Shown here: positions 26,651 to 36,407 of the stretch, piece after piece
Position numbering within the stretch: the stretch's first letter is position 1
Layout: each line of letters opens with the position of its first letter
The notes under the pieces: generated by a model
Database searches by the model: none
What the model saw: only the letters and a program-made list of their open reading frames with translations
Told to the model about the DNA's origin: nothing
Program-made: the position numbers and the translations under genes
NCBI RefSeq assembly: GCF_036323475.1
Contig: NZ_AP028934.1
Coordinates: 1,302,001-1,366,000 of the forward strand
From: Solobacterium moorei
Lineage (GTDB): Bacteria; Bacillota_I; Bacilli_A; Erysipelotrichales; Erysipelotrichaceae
Direction: 5' to 3'
DNA: 64,000 nt

Positions 26651-28246
26651 ATGCAAGTACAGTGGTTGATAGAGAGTATCGATCAAAAAATTAAATTACA
26701 AGGTAATGAAAACTGGCAGGATGATGCACTGCATATTCATGTAACAACTGCACAAATGATACTGGGAAATGTTGAAGTGAAACTTTCTGTATCTATCGCA
26801 AAGGATGAGAAGATTTTCATGAATGGATATCAAACATGGACGTATTCTCCTGAACTTACAAGATATGATCATACACATGGACTAAAGAGAGTGCCAAAGA
26901 GTTTATTGCGGAAATATGGGTTTGATCGTTATGGGGATTATCATTTTGTGGATTATCCGCAAAAGAAGGGTATTACCCATGGTGAATCATGGTGCTATTT
27001 CCGTGATGGGAAAAAGTTTCGCTTATTTGCGTCATTAGATGAAGATCCAGGGTATACGTTATTCTGGTATGATGTAAACAAAGCTGAATTAAAAATTCAA
27101 AGAGATTGCAAGGATGTACAGACTAGTGGAGTATTCCATGCATTTGATTTGTTTTATGCAGAAGGTAGTGAAGAAGAGGTCTTTCAAGCATGGTTTGATG
27201 CAATGACTCTAAAGCCACTTACAACCAAGAAATTATTTGGATATTCTAGCTGGTATAATCACTATCAAAATATCAATGAAGAGAAGATTCGTTTTGATTT
27301 ATCTGGTTGTGATAAAGTATTTCAACCAAATGACTTATTTCAAATTGATGACGGTTGGGAACCGTTTGTAGGAGATTGGTTAGAAACAGATGCAGTGAAA
27401 TTCCCGAATGGATTAAAAGTGCTTGTGGATGAAATACATGCGAAGGGATATAAAGCTGGTTTGTGGCTTGCACCATTTGTGGCAGAGGAGAAGTCCTCAC
27501 TATATCAGAATCATCCAGATTGGTTCTTACACCATCATGGAAAACCATGGTGCTTAGGTGCTAACTGGTCGGGTTTTTATTCGTTAGATATTGATCATCC
27601 AGATGTAATCGCATATCTTAAGCAAGTATTTCATCAAGTATACGATGTATGGGATTTTGATTTGGTAAAGCTAGATTTCTTATATGGTGCAGCTCCATTT
27701 GGAAATGTATCAGAGAGTCGTGCTAAGCGAATGAAACGTGCATTGGAATTTTTACGTGATATATCAAAAGGGAAGGAAATTTTAGCCTGTGGAGTTCCGT
27801 TAATGCCATCCTTTGGATTAGTTGAATATTGTCGTATTGGTTGTGATGTTGGTTTGGATTGGGATGATGCCTTCTATATGCGTTTATTGCATCGTGAAAG
27901 AATCTCCACAAAGAATGCGATTGTAAATACAGTGAATCGTAGACAATTAAATAAACATGCGTTTGTGAATGATCCAGATGTATTCTTTATCCGTACGGAG
28001 AATATTCATCTATTGGACAAACAAAAGGATGATTTAGCACGGATACAAGCTTTACTAGGAGGAGTATTCCTAACAAGTGATAGTCCTGCAAATTATACAG
28101 ATGAAATGGTTAAAAAGTATCAGGAATACCGTAAGCTAGCATCTGCGTTAGTGACATACGTAAATACAGATGAAGGTATTACAATTGAATATGCGTTAGA
28201 TGGTCAAACTCATTTAGCACATTTTGATTGTACAAATGGTAAATAA
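26651..28246 (+). CDS. Alpha-galactosidase, GH36-type
   Basis: A protein of about 531 residues, shorter than the common 730-residue GH36 enzymes but with the complete barrel. The motif FQIDDGWEPFVGDW, a KAGLWLAPFVAEEKS stretch, the nucleophile D342 in VKLDFLYGA and the probable acid/base D399 in CRIGCDVG are all present. The likely reaction is hydrolysis of terminal alpha-galactosides such as melibiose inside the cell. The start at 26651 follows an AAGGTG site; a GTG at 26645 is the alternative. It is the last gene of the operon. Confidence 0.88.
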   Translation: MQVQWLIESIDQKIKLQGNENWQDDALHIHVTTAQMILGNVEVKLSVSIAKDEKIFMNGYQTWTYSPELTRYDHTHGLKRVPKSLLRKYGFDRYGDYHFVDYPQKKGITHGESWCYFRDGKKFRLFASLDEDPGYTLFWYDVNKAELKIQRDCKDVQTSGVFHAFDLFYAEGSEEEVFQAWFDAMTLKPLTTKKLFGYSSWYNHYQNINEEKIRFDLSGCDKVFQPNDLFQIDDGWEPFVGDWLETDAVKFPNGLKVLVDEIHAKGYKAGLWLAPFVAEEKSSLYQNHPDWFLHHHGKPWCLGANWSGFYSLDIDHPDVIAYLKQVFHQVYDVWDFDLVKLDFLYGAAPFGNVSESRAKRMKRALEFLRDISKGKEILACGVPLMPSFGLVEYCRIGCDVGLDWDDAFYMRLLHRERISTKNAIVNTVNRRQLNKHAFVNDPDVFFIRTENIHLLDKQKDDLARIQALLGGVFLTSDSPANYTDEMVKKYQEYRKLASALVTYVNTDEGITIEYALDGQTHLAHFDCTNGK

Positions 28247-28254
28247 TATTCAAT

Positions 28255-28286
28255 AAGAACTCTTGCGATTCTGAGAGTTCTTTTGT
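28255..28286 (+). terminator. Terminator of the sugar operon
   Basis: AAGAACTCT (28255-28263) pairs with AGAGTTCTT (28274-28282) around a 10-nt loop, followed by a T-rich stretch. Confidence 0.75.
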
Positions 28287-28391
28287 ATTTTTATATGCTT
28301 ATATATTGATCAAAATAAATGAAAGGGCTTACATTATTCTCTATAAAATGTTAAGTTATAGTTACCAGATATTTCAAAGAGGGGGATCATA

Positions 28392-30557
28392 ATGAAATAT
28401 AATTTAAAGAAGTATTTATCATTGATGACAGCATTCTTTCTGGTTCTGCTGTTATTACCGATTCGTATATGGGCTAGTACACCAATTTCTATTCTATACA
28501 CAAACGACGTTCACTGTGGTTTAGAGGGTTATTCTAAACTGGCGGCATACCGTCAATCACTTACGGATGCAGGTATATCTACTGTGCTAGTAGATGCTGG
28601 TGACCATGTACAGGGTGAACTGATTGGTACGATGGATCAGGGTGAAAGTATCATTGATATTATGAATCAGATGAACTATGACTACGCAGTTCCTGGAAAC
28701 CATGAATTTGACTATAAGGTTCCACAATTCTTATCACTCATGAATCGTGCAACATTTAAGTATCTGAGTGCAAACTTCAAACATGCGGATGGCACAGATA
28801 TTATGGATGCGTATGCGATTAAGGAAATTGATGGACATAAGATTGGTTTCGTAGGTATCTGTACACCAGAGTCTTATACAAAATCAACTCCAGTATATTT
28901 CCAAGATGCTTCCGGTAACTATGTATACACATTCTCAGAGGATACTTTTTACGCTACAATTCAGGCTGCGGTTGATGCGGCTAAGGCAGCAGGTGCAGAA
29001 GCTATCGTAGCTATTGGTCATACAGGTATGGATGGTTCTACTGAAGAGTGGACTACAAAAGCTATCATTGAAAATACAAATGGTATTGATGCGTATATTG
29101 ACGGACACTCACATGAAGTAAGTGCTGGTCCTGATTATACACATATGGAAAATGGTGTTCTTCAACATTACAGTTTCTTTAATAAAGATGGTAAGCAGGT
29201 ATTCTATACACAGACAGGAACAAAGCTAAAGAATTTTGGTGAGTTAAAGATTGAATTTACACCAACAGTTCAAGTGACTTCAGTTATGCATAGTGTTGCG
29301 GATTTAACAGATAAAGATCCAACAATCGAAGCGTTAATTACAAATGCACGTCAAAGAGAAACAGCATTCTCCGGTACAGAAATAGGTACTTCTGAAGTGA
29401 AGTTATTTGCCAAGGATGATGATGGTACTTGGTTAGTACGGCATCAGGAAACAAACTTAGGTGATTACAACGCAGATGCGTATTTATGGAGAACAGGTGC
29501 AGATATTGCTCTTATGAATGCGGGTGGTGTTCGTACAAATGTCAATGTTGGTACAGTGACTAAGAAAGACTTAATCTCTGTGAACCCTTGGATGAACCAA
29601 GTAGGTGTGATTGAAGCGACAGGGCAAACAATTCTAGATGCATTAGAGCATGGCGCAAGATTCTATCCAAATAATAACGGTGGTTACTTACAGGTTGCTG
29701 GTTTAACTTATGAAATTAACACAAAGGTAACAACATCTCCTGTTGTTGAAGATAGTAAGGGAAGCTTCTTATCTGTTGATCCAACAAAGCCACGTCGTGT
29801 ACAGAACGTATTAGTGTGTGGCGAACCAATTGATCCTAATCGTACGTATCGTGTAGCCGGAACATTCTATATCTTGCAATATAGTGGAGATGGTATGTCC
29901 ATGTTTAAGAATTGTCCAGTTATCAGTGGTGATTATCCATCCGATGCGGAAGTCTTAATTGAATACATGACGCAAAAGTTAAATGGTGTTATCAGTGCTG
30001 AAGCATATGGTAATAAAGATGGTAATGGTAGAATTAAAGTTGTAGATGAAAATCGCTTTGTGGAAGTGGAGCGTGTTGAACCTACACATAGTGCTCCTGG
30101 ATACATCAAGTATGTATGTGAAATCGATGGTACGGAAAAGTATGAAGAATTGCCTAAACTAGAATACACATTCCTAGAAGGTGAAAATGGGGAATGGGCA
30201 GGTACAGACGATGTACTCAAGTTCCGTATCAATGGTGATGAGACAGATTTACAGAATGTTTTAGTGGATGGAGTACTTTTAACTAGAGGAACACAATATA
30301 CAGTTAGACACGGTAGTACAATCATTGAATTAACTCCATCATATCTACAAACTCTTTCTGTAGGTTCTCATACAATGACAGTGGTATATACAAACGGTTC
30401 TGTTTCGACAACATTCTCTGTTCGAAGAGCGGTTGTTGGTAGTGGTAGAACAGTTGCGACATCTGATAATAGTCGAGTGCAGATGTGGAGTATCGCTTGT
30501 ATGATTGCACTGATGAGTCTGCTTGTATCAGCATATTATCGTATTAAGAAAGCATAG
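28392..30557 (+). CDS. Surface 5'-nucleotidase (UshA-like metallophosphatase)
   Basis: A 721-residue secreted enzyme. A signal peptide (about 1-30, KKYLSLMTAFFLVLLLLPIRIWAS) precedes the metallophosphoesterase domain with TNDVHCG, DAGDHVQG and GNHEFD metal motifs, and the 5'-nucleotidase C-terminal domain with the substrate-binding NAGGVR. An Ig-like X2-type module (about 595-680) and one C-terminal membrane segment with a basic tail follow. The sequence VATSDNS before that segment looks like a decayed sortase signal (TS instead of TG), so it is probably membrane-anchored. It dephosphorylates extracellular nucleotides. It stands alone; the ribosome site is GAGGGGG. Confidence 0.92.
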   Translation: MKYNLKKYLSLMTAFFLVLLLLPIRIWASTPISILYTNDVHCGLEGYSKLAAYRQSLTDAGISTVLVDAGDHVQGELIGTMDQGESIIDIMNQMNYDYAVPGNHEFDYKVPQFLSLMNRATFKYLSANFKHADGTDIMDAYAIKEIDGHKIGFVGICTPESYTKSTPVYFQDASGNYVYTFSEDTFYATIQAAVDAAKAAGAEAIVAIGHTGMDGSTEEWTTKAIIENTNGIDAYIDGHSHEVSAGPDYTHMENGVLQHYSFFNKDGKQVFYTQTGTKLKNFGELKIEFTPTVQVTSVMHSVADLTDKDPTIEALITNARQRETAFSGTEIGTSEVKLFAKDDDGTWLVRHQETNLGDYNADAYLWRTGADIALMNAGGVRTNVNVGTVTKKDLISVNPWMNQVGVIEATGQTILDALEHGARFYPNNNGGYLQVAGLTYEINTKVTTSPVVEDSKGSFLSVDPTKPRRVQNVLVCGEPIDPNRTYRVAGTFYILQYSGDGMSMFKNCPVISGDYPSDAEVLIEYMTQKLNGVISAEAYGNKDGNGRIKVVDENRFVEVERVEPTHSAPGYIKYVCEIDGTEKYEELPKLEYTFLEGENGEWAGTDDVLKFRINGDETDLQNVLVDGVLLTRGTQYTVRHGSTIIELTPSYLQTLSVGSHTMTVVYTNGSVSTTFSVRRAVVGSGRTVATSDNSRVQMWSIACMIALMSLLVSAYYRIKKA

Positions 30558-30573
30558 GGGAGTAGAACAAAGA

Positions 30574-30600
30574 AACGCATCTATAACGGATGCGTTTTTT
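30574..30600 (+). terminator. Terminator after the 5'-nucleotidase gene
   Basis: AACGCATC (30574-30581) pairs with GATGCGTT (30589-30596) around a 7-nt loop, with six T. Confidence 0.85.
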
Positions 30601-30642
30601 GCGGGATAAAAAAAGCCAACTTGCGTTGACTTTTCACACTTG

Positions 30643-31245
30643 TTATCTGTTGTAGAATTCGACAACGAGTGATTCGTTGATTTCTTGGTTCAATTCGCTT
30701 CTTTCTGGAAGACGTACGAATGTACCTTTCTTGTTTTCCTTATCAACTTCAACGAAAGCTGGGATTGTGATAGCTGATTCTAATGATTCAGCAATTGCCT
30801 TGATGTTACGTGCATTTTCACGAACAGCAATTGTTGATCCTGGCTTGATTAAAGCTGAAGGGATGTCTAACTTCTTACCATTCACTTCGATATGACCATG
30901 GTTTACTAACTGACGAGCGGCCTTACGTGTTCTAGCTAAGCCCATACGGTAAACGATGTTATCTAATCTACTTTCAAGTAAGATTAAGAAGTTAACACCT
31001 GCCATGCCTTCCATCTTGGAAGCCTTGTTGAATAAGTTAGAGAACTGACGTTCATTTAAACCGTACATGTGACGGATTCTTTGCTTTTCACGTAACTGTG
31101 TACCGTAGCCACCTAACTTAATACGCTTTGTAGGTCCATGTTGACCTGGAGCATAAGTTCTTTTCTTAAGCTCTTCGCCTGTTTCTAAGATGGAGAAGCT
31201 TAAGCGTCTAGCTTTCTTCCAAACAGGTCCTGTGTAACGTGCCAT
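30643..31245 (-). CDS. rpsD: 30S ribosomal protein S4
   Basis: A 200-residue primary 16S-binding protein starting [15 protein letters not shown]. The start at 31245 follows AGGAGGAAAC (complement of 31251-31260); the frame is open further upstream but that part is leader RNA. The S4 domain ([31 protein letters not shown]) is complete. No zinc-binding Cys motif is visible at the N-terminus, so it is of the C-minus type. It is transcribed alone, next to ezrA-iscS-thiI in the order usual for Firmicutes. Confidence 0.97.
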   Translation of the reverse strand: MARYTGPVWKKARRLSFSILETGEELKKRTYAPGQHGPTKRIKLGGYGTQLREKQRIRHMYGLNERQFSNLFNKASKMEGMAGVNFLILLESRLDNIVYRMGLARTRKAARQLVNHGHIEVNGKKLDIPSALIKPGSTIAVRENARNIKAIAESLESAITIPAFVEVDKENKKGTFVRLPERSELNQEINESLVVEFYNR

Positions 31246-31446
31246 GTTTTGTTTCCTCCTATATATGGCTGAGAAACAATAACAGGTGCAGATCATCAAT
31301 GCGGGGTGTTATCATGAGCCTTTTCACCTTTTGCAGCAGGATACTTAGGAACAAGTTTAACTGTTGATAACGCCTTGTGCATGACTCTACATGCTGCCAT
31401 TATTTAACGCACTCGATATGATACCATTAGTGTGTATAAACGTCAA
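31246..31446 (-). promoter_or_regulatory. rpsD promoter and structured leader, candidate S4 autoregulatory element
   Basis: On the minus strand TTGACG (31446-31441) and TATCAT (31423-31418) are 17 bp apart, giving a leader of about 165 nt. Within it, GGCGTTATC (complement of 31366-31374) can pair with GATAACACC (complement of 31305-31313). GCAGCA, upstream of the first, can pair with TGCTGC, which lies between those two arms. The two helices cross, making a pseudoknot topology. S4 is known to regulate rpsD through the leader mRNA in Bacillus. Equivalence to that element is inferred, not tested. Confidence 0.6.
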
Positions 31447-31594
31447 TTGTTTTCATAAGCTATATATAAGAATATTCATTTGTGAATCACAAGAAAAAAA
31501 TATGGAAAGATATGTGAAAGTGATAAGGCATATCCCCAAATATATAGATGCTGTGTTAAAATAAGAAAAGATATTACAGGAAGGGTGGAAACAT

Positions 31595-33325
31595 ATGAAT
31601 CAGATATTAACATTGTTATCAGATATCAGATTTATTATTGCCGTAGGTGCAATCTTTGTTTTACTGTTAATTATTTTAATTGTTACAACAGTACGTGCAC
31701 GTCGCTATAAATCTGAGTATATAGAATTAGAGAATCGCTATCAGTCTATTAAGCAAATCCCTTTATCTTTAAAGATGAATAAAGCAATTGCGGTAAGTAG
31801 AGTAAATCAGGATACAGTTGATCGTGTTAATTCAGCGCAGAATAAATTTGATGAAGTGCAGTCATGTATTTCTGCTTTAGCAAGTAAGTTAACAGACTTA
31901 GAGCGTTATATTTCAGCGGGTACTTTATCAAAAGCTGGTAATGCCATCAAGGATATTGAAACATCCATGACTACTACAGAAGCGGATGCGAAAACACTTG
32001 AAAATATGCTGGATGCGATTCTAGCAAAAGAAACAGCACAACGTGAAGAAGTAACGACTTTGAAGAACCGTTTCCGTGCCCTAAAGGCACAAGCTGCTGA
32101 AAATGCACCTAAGTTATATTTTGCTTGGCCTTTAGTAGAACAGAAGGTTGTAGATACAGAGAAGATGTTTGCGACTTTTGAAGAGTGGATGTTCTCTAGT
32201 GATTTTGACAAAGCAAACCGTGAGCTTGTCAGTATCAAAGCAGTCATGACTGAACTTGAAGAAATGATTGAGAATATGCCTTCATTATTGGAAGATGCTA
32301 AGGGTGTCATTCCTAATATGGCAGAAGTTCTTCACAAGGATTATATTCACAATCGTAATCGTGGTGTTTATTTAAAACACTTGAATGTAGAAGAAAATCT
32401 CAATCAGATGACAGAGTCTCTACGTGAATCCTTAAAGCAATTAAAGACAGGCTCTACACTAGGCGTTCGTGAAACGCTAGATACAATGAAGGCAAAACTT
32501 CGTGAGATGGATCAGGCTGTTAAGCAAGAAGGTGAAAGCTTTGATGCAATTCAAGAGTTATCAAAGGAATCTACAGCGCTTGCAGATGAAGCGGATAAGA
32601 ATGCAGCTTATGTAAAAGAAGCATTTGCGAAATCATCATCACGTTTTGGCTTTGCGGATTTAGAAGAAAAGCTTGCAGAGCAGATTGCTCGCTTACAAGC
32701 ACTTGAAGCTAAGATGCCTGCAGTAATGGATAGTGTACGTAACTATCAAGTTCCTGCTAGTACAGTTGTTGGTTCTTTGAAGGAATTGAATGAAGAAATT
32801 GTTGCATGCAATACAGAGTTTAAGAATATTCGTACACGCATTGAAGCTGCATCTGGTGATGAAGAACGTTGCAAGAAGCAACTTGTTAAATTACAGATTG
32901 TTATGAATCAGATGCAAGTGAAGATTCGTAAGTACAAGCTTCCAAATATTTCGGAAGCTTACGAGGATGATATGCGCCGTGCAAATGACTATATCCATCG
33001 TTTAGATAACTTGATGGAAGAAGTTCCATTAAATATGCAGTTATTAAATGGAACATTACAAGAAGCGCTAGACTTTATCTACAAGCTTTATAACAATGTT
33101 AATAACGTTGTTGGTACAGTTATGATGGTTGAAAATACGATTGTATTTGGCAACCGTTATCGTTCCACTTACGCAGATATCGACTCTGAGTTAACACGTA
33201 GTGAGTTAAGTTTCCGTAATGGAGAATACACACAAGCGTTAACAACAGCAATCGCTACGATTGAGAAGATTCACCCTGGTAACTACGAATCCATGATCAA
33301 GGAGAATGCGAAGAGTGCAGCATAG
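31595..33325 (+). CDS. ezrA: Septation ring formation regulator EzrA-like protein
   Basis: A 576-residue protein with one N-terminal membrane segment (about 15-32), then long alpha-helical, coiled-coil sequence built of spectrin-like repeats, as in EzrA. EzrA restrains FtsZ ring assembly and links it to cell-wall synthesis. Position supports the call: rpsD on one side and the iscS-thiI pair on the other, as in bacilli. The ribosome site is AGGAAGGGTGG. The following gene overlaps its end. Confidence 0.87.
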   Translation: MNQILTLLSDIRFIIAVGAIFVLLLIILIVTTVRARRYKSEYIELENRYQSIKQIPLSLKMNKAIAVSRVNQDTVDRVNSAQNKFDEVQSCISALASKLTDLERYISAGTLSKAGNAIKDIETSMTTTEADAKTLENMLDAILAKETAQREEVTTLKNRFRALKAQAAENAPKLYFAWPLVEQKVVDTEKMFATFEEWMFSSDFDKANRELVSIKAVMTELEEMIENMPSLLEDAKGVIPNMAEVLHKDYIHNRNRGVYLKHLNVEENLNQMTESLRESLKQLKTGSTLGVRETLDTMKAKLREMDQAVKQEGESFDAIQELSKESTALADEADKNAAYVKEAFAKSSSRFGFADLEEKLAEQIARLQALEAKMPAVMDSVRNYQVPASTVVGSLKELNEEIVACNTEFKNIRTRIEAASGDEERCKKQLVKLQIVMNQMQVKIRKYKLPNISEAYEDDMRRANDYIHRLDNLMEEVPLNMQLLNGTLQEALDFIYKLYNNVNNVVGTVMMVENTIVFGNRYRSTYADIDSELTRSELSFRNGEYTQALTTAIATIEKIHPGNYESMIKENAKSAA

Positions 33326-34445
33326 AGTGTATTTTGATGGCGCTTCAACAACAGCAATTCACCCAGATGTATTACAAACCTATAAGTCTTTATTGGATAA
33401 ATACTACGTTAATAGTGAGTCCCTGTATGATGAAGGCAGCGAAATCAGTCGAATGATGGAAAAGGCCCGGAGTGCAATTGCCGGGCTTTTGGATGTAAAC
33501 AGCGAAGATATTATCTTTACCTCAGGTTCTTCAGAAGCGAACTCTTCCGCAATCAAAGGTGTATGTTTTGCACAACCTAGTAAGAAACATATCGTTACAA
33601 CTAATGTAGAACATTCTTCAATCTTGAATGCATGTTTACAAATGGAACAGGTATTTGGATATCGTGTTACATATTTACCGGTTGATGCTAGTGGGAAGGT
33701 ATCTTTACAGAAAGTCAAAGATGCAGTATCTGATGATACAGCAATCGTTAGTATCATGGCAGTAAACAATGAAGTGGGTTCCATCAATCCGATTGATGAG
33801 ATTGCAACATATGTTAAGAAACATACACATGCCTATATGCATGTCGATATGACACAGGCGATTGGTAAAGTTGATGTGGATTTTAAAAATATTGATCTAG
33901 CATCTATCTCTGCACATAAACTGGAAGGTTTAAAGGGTAGTGGTATTCTGGTTAAAAAGGTTCATGTACCATTTGTGCCACTCATCAATGGTGGTGAACA
34001 AGAATATGGCATTCGTGGTGGCACTTCGAATGCTTGTGTAAACATGGTATTTGCCAAGACATTACGCTTTGCATTAGAAAATGGTAAGAAGTATCATGAT
34101 TACATCACAACTTTACAACAAGTATTACTGAAGGGATTATCTACAATTCCGGGTATTTTGATTAATCAGCCAAGTGATGCGGTCAATAGTGTAGTCAACT
34201 TCTCATATGAGAAGATACCAAGTGAAGTTATGCAAAATGCATTAAATAAAAAAGGATTTATGGTTAGCGCAAGAAGTACTTGTGCATCTAAATCAGATGA
34301 TCCAAGTTATGTATTAAGCGCTATGGGTTATTCTTCCAAACGTGCAAGTTCTTGTATTCGTATTAGTTTAACATATCATAATACAGAAGAAGAGATTGCT
34401 TCATTTATAGATTCATTAAAGGAGATTATTTCGCAATATGGTTAA
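33315..34445 (+). CDS. Cysteine desulfurase (NifS/IscS type)
   Basis: A PLP enzyme of about 376 residues that releases sulfur from cysteine; being next to thiI, it most likely supplies sulfur for tRNA 4-thiouridine (the NifZ role in Bacillus). The PLP-binding motif SAHKLEGLKGSG holds the Schiff-base Lys, NVEHSS the pyridine-stacking His, and the active-site loop STCAS the persulfide Cys. The best start is GTG at 33315, which has AAGGAG 10 nt upstream; ATG at 33306 is too close to that site. It overlaps the ezrA end and the thiI start. Confidence 0.93.
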   Translation: MQHRVYFDGASTTAIHPDVLQTYKSLLDKYYVNSESLYDEGSEISRMMEKARSAIAGLLDVNSEDIIFTSGSSEANSSAIKGVCFAQPSKKHIVTTNVEHSSILNACLQMEQVFGYRVTYLPVDASGKVSLQKVKDAVSDDTAIVSIMAVNNEVGSINPIDEIATYVKKHTHAYMHVDMTQAIGKVDVDFKNIDLASISAHKLEGLKGSGILVKKVHVPFVPLINGGEQEYGIRGGTSNACVNMVFAKTLRFALENGKKYHDYITTLQQVLLKGLSTIPGILINQPSDAVNSVVNFSYEKIPSEVMQNALNKKGFMVSARSTCASKSDDPSYVLSAMGYSSKRASSCIRISLTYHNTEEEIASFIDSLKEIISQYG

Positions 34446-35625
34446 GTATGATACAGTCTTAATTCGCTATGGTGAATTAAGTACAAAGGGTAAGAATCGA
34501 AGAGATTTTATTACTAGACTTTTCACAAATATTAAATATATGTTGCGGGATTATCCTGCACTAACGTATCGTAAAACATACGATCGTATTTACATTAAAT
34601 TAACGGATGAAGATCCAGAAGAAATTGAAACAAAATTAAAGAAGGTATTTGGAATTAGTTCATTCTCCTTTACAGAAAAGGTGAACAGTAATTTAGAAGA
34701 TATCAAGCAAGCTTGTGTTCGTATCGCTAAGGAAAGTGATAAGAAGACATTTAAGATGATTACAAAACGTCATGATAAGAGTTTTCCACTTAAGAGTGAT
34801 GGTGTAAATCGTGATGTTGCCGGAGAGATTCTACGCAATACAGACTTAAAGGTTGATGTACATGATCCTGAATTAGCAATCCGTGTTGAAATCCACAGCA
34901 ATGAAACCTACATCACATCTAGTAAGATTCCTGGTGCTGGTGGATACCCAGCTGGTATCAATGGTAAGGTATTGTTAATGTTATCCGGTGGTATAGATTC
35001 ACCAGTAGCTGCATATCAGTTAATGAAGCGAGGATTACATGTAGAAGCAGTACACTTTGCATCTCCTCCATATACAAGCGAAAATGCAAAGAATAAGGTG
35101 TTAGAGCTTGCTTCACAAGTTAGTGAATATCAAGGCCACATGAAAGTACATGTCGTTAACTTTACACAATTACAGCTTGAAATCTATAAACATGCAGGAG
35201 ACCCATATGCAGTTACATTGATGCGTCGTATGATGTTCCGCTTAGCAGATATGATTTCTAAGAAGTATGGATGCCTAGCCATCGGTACAGGTGAAAGCGT
35301 AGGACAGGTAGCTAGCCAAACACTAGAGAGTATCAACTGTATTAATACTGTTACAAATATGCCAATTCTAAGACCACTTGTATGTTATGACAAGATTGAA
35401 ATTATTGATTTGGCACGTAAGATAGGAACATATGAAACATCTATCTTACCGTTTGAGGATTGCTGTACGATCTTTGATCCAAAGAACCCAGTCACAAAAC
35501 CATCTGTAGATAAGAGTGTTTACTATGAATCAAAATTTGATTATGAAACATTATTACAACAGGCGGTAGATACACTAGAAACTGTGAATGTACAAGCAGT
35601 GAAAAAAGAAGAAGATTTCTTATAG
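34438..35625 (+). CDS. thiI: tRNA 4-thiouridine sulfurtransferase ThiI
   Basis: A 395-residue enzyme that adenylates U8 of tRNA and inserts sulfur. A ferredoxin-like/THUMP N-terminal region (to about 165) is followed by the PP-loop LSGGIDSPVAAYQL. It lacks the C-terminal rhodanese domain found in E. coli ThiI, as usual in Firmicutes, so it takes sulfur from the neighbouring desulfurase, whose gene overlaps it by 8 bp. The C-terminal CCTIFDPKNPVTKPS is conserved in the family. Confidence 0.95.
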   Translation: MVKYDTVLIRYGELSTKGKNRRDFITRLFTNIKYMLRDYPALTYRKTYDRIYIKLTDEDPEEIETKLKKVFGISSFSFTEKVNSNLEDIKQACVRIAKESDKKTFKMITKRHDKSFPLKSDGVNRDVAGEILRNTDLKVDVHDPELAIRVEIHSNETYITSSKIPGAGGYPAGINGKVLLMLSGGIDSPVAAYQLMKRGLHVEAVHFASPPYTSENAKNKVLELASQVSEYQGHMKVHVVNFTQLQLEIYKHAGDPYAVTLMRRMMFRLADMISKKYGCLAIGTGESVGQVASQTLESINCINTVTNMPILRPLVCYDKIEIIDLARKIGTYETSILPFEDCCTIFDPKNPVTKPSVDKSVYYESKFDYETLLQQAVDTLETVNVQAVKKEEDFL

Positions 35626-35637
35626 AGAGGTGAAACT

Positions 35638-35877
35638 ATGGCAAAGCATAATCAAGATATTCGCAATGAATTCAATGAAAAGATGCAACATTGCGCTACG
35701 ATGGATGAGCAAGAACTATTGGATATTGCAAACGTTACAATTGTTAAAGTTGAAAAAGATGATACATATAACACAAAAGCGAAGTTAAAGATTTTTGCAT
35801 TATTCACATCACTCTTTAACTGTGCAGAAAATGAACGTATGAAATACGTAAAACGTATTTACGCAGCTCTAAAATAA
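35638..35877 (+). CDS. Small conserved-looking protein of unknown function
   Basis: A 79-residue, charged, helical protein that begins 12 bases after thiI with GAGAGGTG as ribosome site, so it belongs to the ezrA-iscS-thiI transcript. It has no signal peptide, membrane segment or metal motif. The codon use and spacing argue for a real gene. I do not recognise the family. Confidence 0.7.
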   Translation: MAKHNQDIRNEFNEKMQHCATMDEQELLDIANVTIVKVEKDDTYNTKAKLKIFALFTSLFNCAENERMKYVKRIYAALK

Positions 35878-35887
35878 ATGATGATTG

Positions 35888-35921
35888 ATAGGTATTTCTG
35901 TAATGAAGTACCTATTTTTTG
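35888..35921 (+). terminator. Terminator of the ezrA-thiI transcript
   Basis: ATAGGTATTTC (35888-35898) pairs with GAAGTACCTAT (35905-35915, one G-U pair) and is followed by six T. Confidence 0.85.
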
Positions 35922-36024
35922 GTATGATCTAGTTACAAAAAGATTTTAATTTAAAACGGGAAGTATAATATTATCAAACTTTAGAGAGATAAACTCCAGA
36001 GTTGTTAAGGAGGTAAGTAAAATA

Positions 36025-36407
36025 ATGAAAACATATCAGGATATAAACAAAGAAACCATTGATAGATGGGTTGAGGAAGGTTGGAAATGGGGAAACCAAT
36101 TTCGCATGATGAATATATCAGTGCAAAAAATGGAGAATAGAAAGTTTTTCTTACTCCGACAGCTTTAGTTCCACATGAGTGGTTTAGAGATTTAAAAGGG
36201 AAGAAAATCTTAGGTTTAGCATCTGGTGGAAAACAACAAATGCCTATATTTAATGCGTTAGGGGCAGACTGTACTGTACTTGATTATTCTTCAAAGCAAA
36301 TGGAAAGCGAATTTTTGGTTGCTGAAAGAGAAGACTACAATATTAAGAACTTGAAGGTGATATGACAAAAATTTTGCCTTTTGAAAATGAAACTTTTGAC
36401 ATAAATA
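36025..36407 (+). pseudogene. Decayed class I SAM methyltransferase
   Basis: From an ATG at 36025 with GGAGGT upstream, the frame reads ETIDRWVEEGWKWG, then shifts. Joining frames gives KPISHDEYISAKNGE, LVPHEWFRDLKGKKILGLASGG (SAM-binding motif I), ADCTVLDYSSKQME and PFENETFDI, the usual start of a small methyltransferase. There are at least two frameshifts and an in-frame stop near 36135. Beyond the IS30 copy the restored frame stops within a few codons, so the gene had already lost its C-terminal half before the element inserted. Confidence 0.82.
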
